Made by a program: the position numbers and the translations under genes. Below, piece after piece: positions 59,507-64,000 of a stretch of 64,000 nt of DNA; the first letter of the stretch is position 1, and every line of letters starts with the position of its first letter. This DNA is from Vagococcus carniphilus. GTDB taxonomy: Bacteria; Bacillota; Bacilli; Lactobacillales; Vagococcaceae. The notes under the pieces were generated by a model, which had not been told where the DNA came from, ran no database searches, and worked only from the letters and a program-made list of their open reading frames with translations. The stretch spans positions 2,868,001 to 2,932,000 of the forward strand of contig NZ_CP060720.1 of NCBI RefSeq assembly GCF_014397115.1, in the 5' to 3' direction.

Positions 59507-60049
59507 ATGAATATTGGACATAAAATAAAAAATCTACGAATTCAGAAGGATTTAACTCAAGAAGAATTGGGAGAAAGAACTGACTTAAGTAAAGGCTACA
59601 TCTCTCAGTTAGAGCGTAATCTAAGCTCTCCTTCTATGGAAACATTTTTCTCTATTTTGGAAGTATTGGGTATTTCGCCGAAAGATTTCTTTGATGAAAA
59701 GGAACAAGTTCAACAAGTCGTCTACCAAAATGAAGATTATACAATTTACTCTGATGAAGAAAAAGGATACGAAATCAAATGGTTAGTCGCTGATTCCAAC
59801 GAGCAAGACATGGAACCTATCCTTTTATCTCTCAATGAAAAGAGTGAATACAAAGAATTTGAGCCTTCTCTTTCAGACACTTTTGCCTACGTCTTAGAAG
59901 GCAGCGTTTGTGTTCAAATTGGCTCTGACAAGCATTATGCATCTAAAGAAGAGAGCATTTATTATCACGCAGTAAAGAATCATCAGATTAAAAATAATTT
60001 TAACGGAACGAGCCGTTTATTACTCGTAGCAACTAATTCATATTTATAA
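59507..60049 (+). CDS. XRE-cupin regulator of polyamine uptake (PuuR-like)
   Basis: A 180-residue protein: N-terminal XRE helix-turn-helix (about 6-62; [45 protein letters not shown]) and C-terminal cupin (about 110-180; [40 protein letters not shown]). This pairing is typical of PuuR/PotR-type repressors found before potABCD in Firmicutes. Putrescine or spermidine probably binds the cupin. It lies 14 bases before potA and shares its transcript; two palindromes in its own leader suggest autorepression. Confidence 0.9.
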   Translation: MNIGHKIKNLRIQKDLTQEELGERTDLSKGYISQLERNLSSPSMETFFSILEVLGISPKDFFDEKEQVQQVVYQNEDYTIYSDEEKGYEIKWLVADSNEQDMEPILLSLNEKSEYKEFEPSLSDTFAYVLEGSVCVQIGSDKHYASKEESIYYHAVKNHQIKNNFNGTSRLLLVATNSYL

Positions 60050-60063
60050 AAAGGGGTGGCGTA

Positions 60064-61152
60064 ATGAGCAACACTATTATTCGTTTTGATAATGTGGTGA
60101 AAGAATTTGACGATAATGTCGTCTTAAAACAAGTAAGCTTTGAAATTGAACAGGGGAAATTCTACACCTTACTCGGTCCTTCCGGCTGTGGTAAGACAAC
60201 GATTTTAAGATTAATTGCCGGTTTTTCCGAACCAACAAGTGGCGATATTTATTTTGACGGCAAGAAGATTAATCAACTTCCCGCAAACAAAAGAAAAGTA
60301 AACACAGTCTTTCAAGATTACGCCCTTTTTCCTCATATGGATGTTTTTGATAATGTGGCTTTTGGTTTAAAAATCAAAAAATTAGATAAAAAAGTCATTG
60401 AAACAAAAGTGAAAGATGCCCTTCGCATGGTTCAATTATCTGGTTTTGAAGAACGTAAAATCAGTGAAATGTCAGGTGGACAAAGACAACGTGTGGCAAT
60501 TGCTAGAGCGTTAGTCAATGAACCAGACATTTTATTACTAGATGAGCCCTTATCTGCTCTTGATTTGAAATTGCGAACAGCCATGCAATCAGAATTAAGA
60601 GATTTGCAAAAACGATTAGGCATTACCTTTATTTTTGTTACTCACGATCAAGAAGAAGCTCTTGCCATGAGTGATGAAATCTTTGTTTTAAATGCAGGTA
60701 ATATCGAACAAAGTGGAACGCCTGGAGACATTTACGACGAACCCATTAACCGTTTTGTCGCTAACTTTATCGGGGAAAGTAACATTGTTGATGGCACGAT
60801 GCTAGAAGATAACTTAGTCCGTTTTGTTGGAAAAAGCTTTGAATGTGTCGATAGTGGGATGCGTAAAAATGAACCCGTTGAAATTATGATTCGACCTGAG
60901 GATTTAAATATGGTTCCTATTGAAAAAGGTAAATTGGTCGCAACAGTGGATACAATTCTTTTTAGAGGCGTTCATTATGAAATTATTTGCGTTGATAAAG
61001 AAGGCAATGAATGGACCGTTCACTCCACTAGAAAAAGTAAAGAAGGACAAGAAATTGGTCTTCATTTTGAACCAGAAGATATCCACGTCATGCGTTTTGG
61101 TGAATCCGAAGAAGACTTTGACGCAAGACTTGAAAGCTATGACGAAGATTAA
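60064..61152 (+). CDS. potA: Spermidine/putrescine ABC transporter ATP-binding protein
   Basis: A 362-residue ATPase: Walker [18 protein letters not shown]-loop [20 protein letters not shown], signature [16 protein letters not shown], Walker [13 protein letters not shown] and H-loop [17 protein letters not shown]-terminal TOBE-like OB domain follows (about 285-345; [20 protein letters not shown]). It energises polyamine import with PotB, PotC and PotD. GGGGTGGC precedes the ATG. The C-terminus is very acidic ([16 protein letters not shown]). Confidence 0.96.
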   Translation: MSNTIIRFDNVVKEFDDNVVLKQVSFEIEQGKFYTLLGPSGCGKTTILRLIAGFSEPTSGDIYFDGKKINQLPANKRKVNTVFQDYALFPHMDVFDNVAFGLKIKKLDKKVIETKVKDALRMVQLSGFEERKISEMSGGQRQRVAIARALVNEPDILLLDEPLSALDLKLRTAMQSELRDLQKRLGITFIFVTHDQEEALAMSDEIFVLNAGNIEQSGTPGDIYDEPINRFVANFIGESNIVDGTMLEDNLVRFVGKSFECVDSGMRKNEPVEIMIRPEDLNMVPIEKGKLVATVDTILFRGVHYEIICVDKEGNEWTVHSTRKSKEGQEIGLHFEPEDIHVMRFGESEEDFDARLESYDED

Positions 61153-61163
61153 GGAGGGAGACT

Positions 61164-61976
61164 ATGACAGCAAATAAAAAATTATATACGATTCCTTATG
61201 TTTTATGGCTCCTACTCTTTGTAATAGCACCTGTTCTCTTAATCTTTTATCAATCTTTTTTTGATGCGAGTGGTGCCTTTACTTTAGCTAACTACCAGCA
61301 ATATTTAACAACTGGGACTTATTTAAAAATGACATTTAACTCAGTATTCTATGCCTTTTTAATTACTATTTTTACGCTTTTAGTTAGTTACCCAACTGCC
61401 TATTTACTCAATCAAACAAAACATAAACAGCTATGGCTGATGCTTATTATTTTACCAACCTGGATTAACCTTCTATTAAAAGCTTACGCGTTTATCGGTA
61501 TTTTTAGTATTCATGGAAGTGTTAACACCTTTTTAGAAATGATTGGTATTGGTTCGAAGCAAATTCTTTTTACAGATGTTAGTTTTATTTTTGTGGCAAC
61601 TTATATTGAGATTCCTTTTATGATTATGCCGATTTTTAATGCCCTCGAAGAGATCAACCCCTCTTTAATTTCAGCTAGTCGAGATTTAGGGGCAAATGGC
61701 TTTGAAACTTTCAGACGAGTGATTTTCCCACTCTCTCTAAACGGCGTTAAAAGTGGGGTTCAAGCTGTATTCATTCCTTCACTAAGCCTGTTCATGTTAA
61801 CACGTTTGATTGGTGGAAATCGCGTCATAACCCTAGGTACAGCGATTGAACAACATTTCCTTGTCACTCAAAACTGGGGCATGGGGTCAACCATTGGAGT
61901 TATCTTAATTATCACCATGTTTATTATCATGCTGTTAACAGCTGAAAAGAAAAAAGGAGGTAAGAAAAAGAAATGA
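61164..61976 (+). CDS. potB: Spermidine/putrescine ABC transporter permease PotB
   Basis: A 270-residue BPD_transp_1 permease. The N-terminal helix VLWLLLFVIAPVLLIFYQSFFDASGAFTLANYQQYL, FNSVFYAFLITIFTLLVSYPTAYLL and the coupling loop SASRDLGANGFETFRRVIFPLSLNGVKSGVQAVFIPSLSLF are typical of PotB. Its basic tail (KKKGGKKKK) overlaps potC by 4 bases. Partner of PotC in the membrane channel. Confidence 0.95.
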   Translation: MTANKKLYTIPYVLWLLLFVIAPVLLIFYQSFFDASGAFTLANYQQYLTTGTYLKMTFNSVFYAFLITIFTLLVSYPTAYLLNQTKHKQLWLMLIILPTWINLLLKAYAFIGIFSIHGSVNTFLEMIGIGSKQILFTDVSFIFVATYIEIPFMIMPIFNALEEINPSLISASRDLGANGFETFRRVIFPLSLNGVKSGVQAVFIPSLSLFMLTRLIGGNRVITLGTAIEQHFLVTQNWGMGSTIGVILIITMFIIMLLTAEKKKGGKKKK

Positions 61977-62794
61977 CAACTAAAAAATTCAAATGGTCTC
62001 ATCTCTACCTTATCTCTGTTTTTATCTTGCTCTACGTCCCGATTTTTTACTTAATTTACTATTCTTTTAATCAAGGTGGTAGTATGACAGAGTTCACTGG
62101 GTTTACCTTAGAACATTACCGAGCTGTTTTTGAGGATACTCGCTTAATCGGTATTGTGGTGAACACATTCCTACTAGCCTTCTTATCAGCCTTTATTGCA
62201 ACGATTATTGGAACATTAGGTGCCATGGGGATTCATTACACCAAACGTCGTGGTGTTAAAAATATGGTTCTTAGTATGAATAATGTCTTAATGGTTTCTC
62301 CTGACGTTATTATAGGAGCTAGTTTTTTAATTTTATTCACTTCACTTGGCACTTGGTTTGGCTTTAAATTAGGCTTTATGTCGGTGTTACTATCCCATAT
62401 TGCTTTTAGTATTCCCATTGTTGTCTTAATGGTTTTACCTAAAATTCAAGAGATGAATGAATCTTTAATTGATGCGGCTAGAGACTTAGGAGCGAATAAT
62501 TTTCAAGTGTTAAGACAGGTTATCTTGCCTTATTTAACTCCTGGTATTATTGCTGGTTACTTTATGGCTTTCACCTATTCTCTAGATGATTTTGCTGTAA
62601 CTTTCTTTGTTACAGGAAACGGCTTTAGCACTCTTTCAGTTGAAATTTACTCAAGAGCTCGCCAAGGTATCAGCTTAGAAATCAATGCTTTGAGCACCCT
62701 TTTATTCTTGTTTTCACTTATCTTAGTGTTTGGTTATTACTTTATTAGTAAAGACAACACACCTAAAAAACACAAAAAGAAATTAGTCCGTTAG
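61973..62794 (+). CDS. potC: Spermidine/putrescine ABC transporter permease PotC
   Basis: A 273-residue permease: YLISVFILLYVPIFYLIYYSFNQG, FTLEHYRAVFEDTRLIGIVVNTFLLAFLSAFIATIIGTLGAM and the coupling loop DAARDLGANNFQVLRQVILPYLTPGIIAGYFMAFTYSLDDFAVTFFVTG, all typical of PotC. It overlaps potB by 4 bases. potD follows 13 bases later. Confidence 0.95.
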   Translation: MTTKKFKWSHLYLISVFILLYVPIFYLIYYSFNQGGSMTEFTGFTLEHYRAVFEDTRLIGIVVNTFLLAFLSAFIATIIGTLGAMGIHYTKRRGVKNMVLSMNNVLMVSPDVIIGASFLILFTSLGTWFGFKLGFMSVLLSHIAFSIPIVVLMVLPKIQEMNESLIDAARDLGANNFQVLRQVILPYLTPGIIAGYFMAFTYSLDDFAVTFFVTGNGFSTLSVEIYSRARQGISLEINALSTLLFLFSLILVFGYYFISKDNTPKKHKKKLVR

Positions 62795-62807
62795 AAAGGA
62801 GAAACAC

Positions 62808-63880
62808 ATGAAAAAATTAAATTCACTGATTATTGGAATTGTTGGCATCATTGTTCTCCTTACATTCACTGCGATTAATATTGAAAAAAAATCTGGTTCC
62901 TCAGGTTCTGAAGTCATAACTATTTACAACTGGGGGATTATATTGACCCTTCTTTATTAAAACAATTTGAAAAAGAATATGGTTATAAAGTAATCTATGA
63001 AACTTTTGATTCTAACGAAGCCATGATTACTAAAATAGAGCAAGGTGGCACAGCCTACGACATCGCTATTCCGAGTGAGTACATGATTCAAAAGATGATG
63101 AAACAAAACTTACTATTAAAGCTAGACCACAGTAAAATCAAAGGGCTTGAAAATATTGATCCTCGTTTTTTAAATATTGACTTTGATGAAGGGAATCAAT
63201 ACTCAGTCCCTTACTTTTGGGGAACTCTAGGAATCATCTATAATGACAAGTTTGTTAAAGAAGAAAACATGCAACATTGGAACGATTTATGGCGTCCTGA
63301 ACTAAAAAATAACGTTATGTTAATAGATGGCGCTAGAGAAGTGATTGGTCTTGCTTTAAACAGTGAGGGCTACTCTCTTAATAGTAAGAATGATACAGAG
63401 TTAACTCAAATTTCTGAAAAATTAACTGGTTTAACGAATAATGTTAAAGCTATCGTAGCTGACGAAATCAAGATGTACATGATTAATGAAGAAAGTGCCG
63501 TTACTGTATCTTTTTCAGGTGAAGCAAGTGAAATGTTAGACAACAATGAACATCTTCATTACGTGATTCCTGAAGAAGGTTCTAATCTTTGGTTTGATAA
63601 TATCGTTATTCCTAAAACAGCTAAAAATGTTAAAGGCTCATATGACTTTATCAACTTTATGTTGCGTCCTGAAAATGCCGCTAAAAATGCCGAATACATT
63701 GGGTACTCAACACCAAATAAAAAGGCTGTTGAGATACTTCCTAAAGAAATCACATCAGATGAGCAGTTCTATCCAGATGAGGCAACTATGAAAAATCTGG
63801 AAGTCTACGAAGACTTAGGTTCTAAATATTTAGAAATCTACAACGATCGTTTTCTAGAATTTAAAATGTATCGAAAATAA
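62808..63880 (+). pseudogene. potD: Spermidine/putrescine-binding protein PotD with a G-run frameshift
   Basis: AGAAAGGAG precedes ATG 62808. The N-terminus is a hydrophobic export segment (LIIGIVGIIVLLTFTAINI, no lipobox Cys) followed by VITIYNWG. At GGGGG (62932-62936) the frame runs into TAA soon after (WGIILTLLY). One extra G would give YNWGDYIDPSLLKQFEKEYGY and continue without interruption to 63880, a PotD of about 357 residues, the normal length. The 3' part carries GGTAYDIAIPSEYMI, SVPYFWGTLGIIYND and LWFDNIVIPKTAKNVKGSYDFINFML. It may be a slipped-strand mutation, phase variation or a sequencing error. Confidence 0.85.
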
Positions 63881-64000
63881 ATTAATAACAGGCATAATTT
63901 TTGCTACTTTTTCTGTTTTATATTATATTGATGAGGCGATATGGATTTCAATGACTATTAGCCGAAAAAAAATCAAAAGAATTCATATCCTTCCCAATTA

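Noticed and set aside
60920-61177. Plus-strand frame of 85 codons inside potA
   Set aside because: It is an alternative frame of potA; the potA TOBE region is clearly coding in its own frame.
63951-64000. Start of a new gene at the right edge (MTISRKKIKRIHILPN)
   Set aside because: Only 16 codons are visible, with a distant GAGGCG and no other support; it cannot be judged from this window.

Overview
The window is AT-rich chromosomal DNA from a low-GC Gram-positive bacterium, most likely Lactobacillales and probably Enterococcaceae (Vagococcus- or Enterococcus-like). The evidence is strong AGGAGG-type ribosome binding sites, a WxL/DUF916 cell-surface locus, LPXTG proteins, a LytTR-DUF3021-ABC cassette, a zinc-free S14 paralog and PTS regulation. 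The genus is an inference. No rRNA, tRNA or CRISPR array was seen.

Layout. 1-5.5 kb: small membrane proteins, a lipoprotein, a GNAT, DJ-1/PfpI-like and S51 peptidase-like proteins, a YjbR protein and a membrane-anchored XRE regulator. 5.7-8.2 kb: a traX-like gene split by an IS1182-family element with 17-bp terminal inverted repeats. 9.1-15.9 kb: a WxL surface operon (AraC regulator, WxL adhesin with three InlB-type repeats, small LPxTN protein, second WxL protein, DUF916/DUF3324 protein, Mga-like regulator whose second codon is a stop). 16.7-22.4 kb: an ascorbate-type PTS operon of unknown substrate with a class II aldolase and a P-loop kinase. 22.5-28 kb: MazG, a large repeat-bearing polysaccharide deacetylase, an MFS exporter coupled to an unlisted 59-aa coiled-coil gene, and a Crp/Fnr regulator.

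28.0-28.9 kb has no protein gene but holds the most interesting signal: three tandem predicted small RNAs on the minus strand, about 182-186 nt each. Each has the same 15-bp palindrome exactly 32 bp upstream of a TATACT -10 box. Each has a 5' hairpin with a G-run loop exactly 24 nt downstream of that box, with compensatory stem changes between copies, and a terminator.

28.9-44.9 kb: a GyrI-like protein and a WYL regulator (divergent), zinc-free rpsN and a 35-aa metal-homeostasis protein around a Zur box, a methyltransferase, a Gfo/Idh/MocA oxidoreductase, LytTR-DUF3021-ABC, an LPXTG protein, a nitrate/sulfonate/taurine-type ABC importer split over two divergent units, PadR-DUF1129, a LysM protein, a Na+/H+ antiporter, a LURP-one-like protein and a HAD phosphatase. 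45-51.4 kb: housekeeping genes (ung, pta, tsaE, GNAT, exonuclease, exoA, murB). 51.5-55 kb: a CLC-F fluoride channel under a fluoride riboswitch, then two tandem ferredoxin-NADP reductase paralogs with duplicated, Fur-box-like upstream regions. 55.4-64 kb: a frameshifted Dcu-type transporter with an AbgB-like amidohydrolase, an AcuI/YhdH reductase, and a puuR-potABCD polyamine locus in which potD is frameshifted in a G-run.

Four genes are broken (traX by IS insertion, mga by a nonsense codon, the Dcu gene and potD by single-base homopolymer frameshifts). The last three could be sequencing errors, recent decay or, for potD, phase variation.
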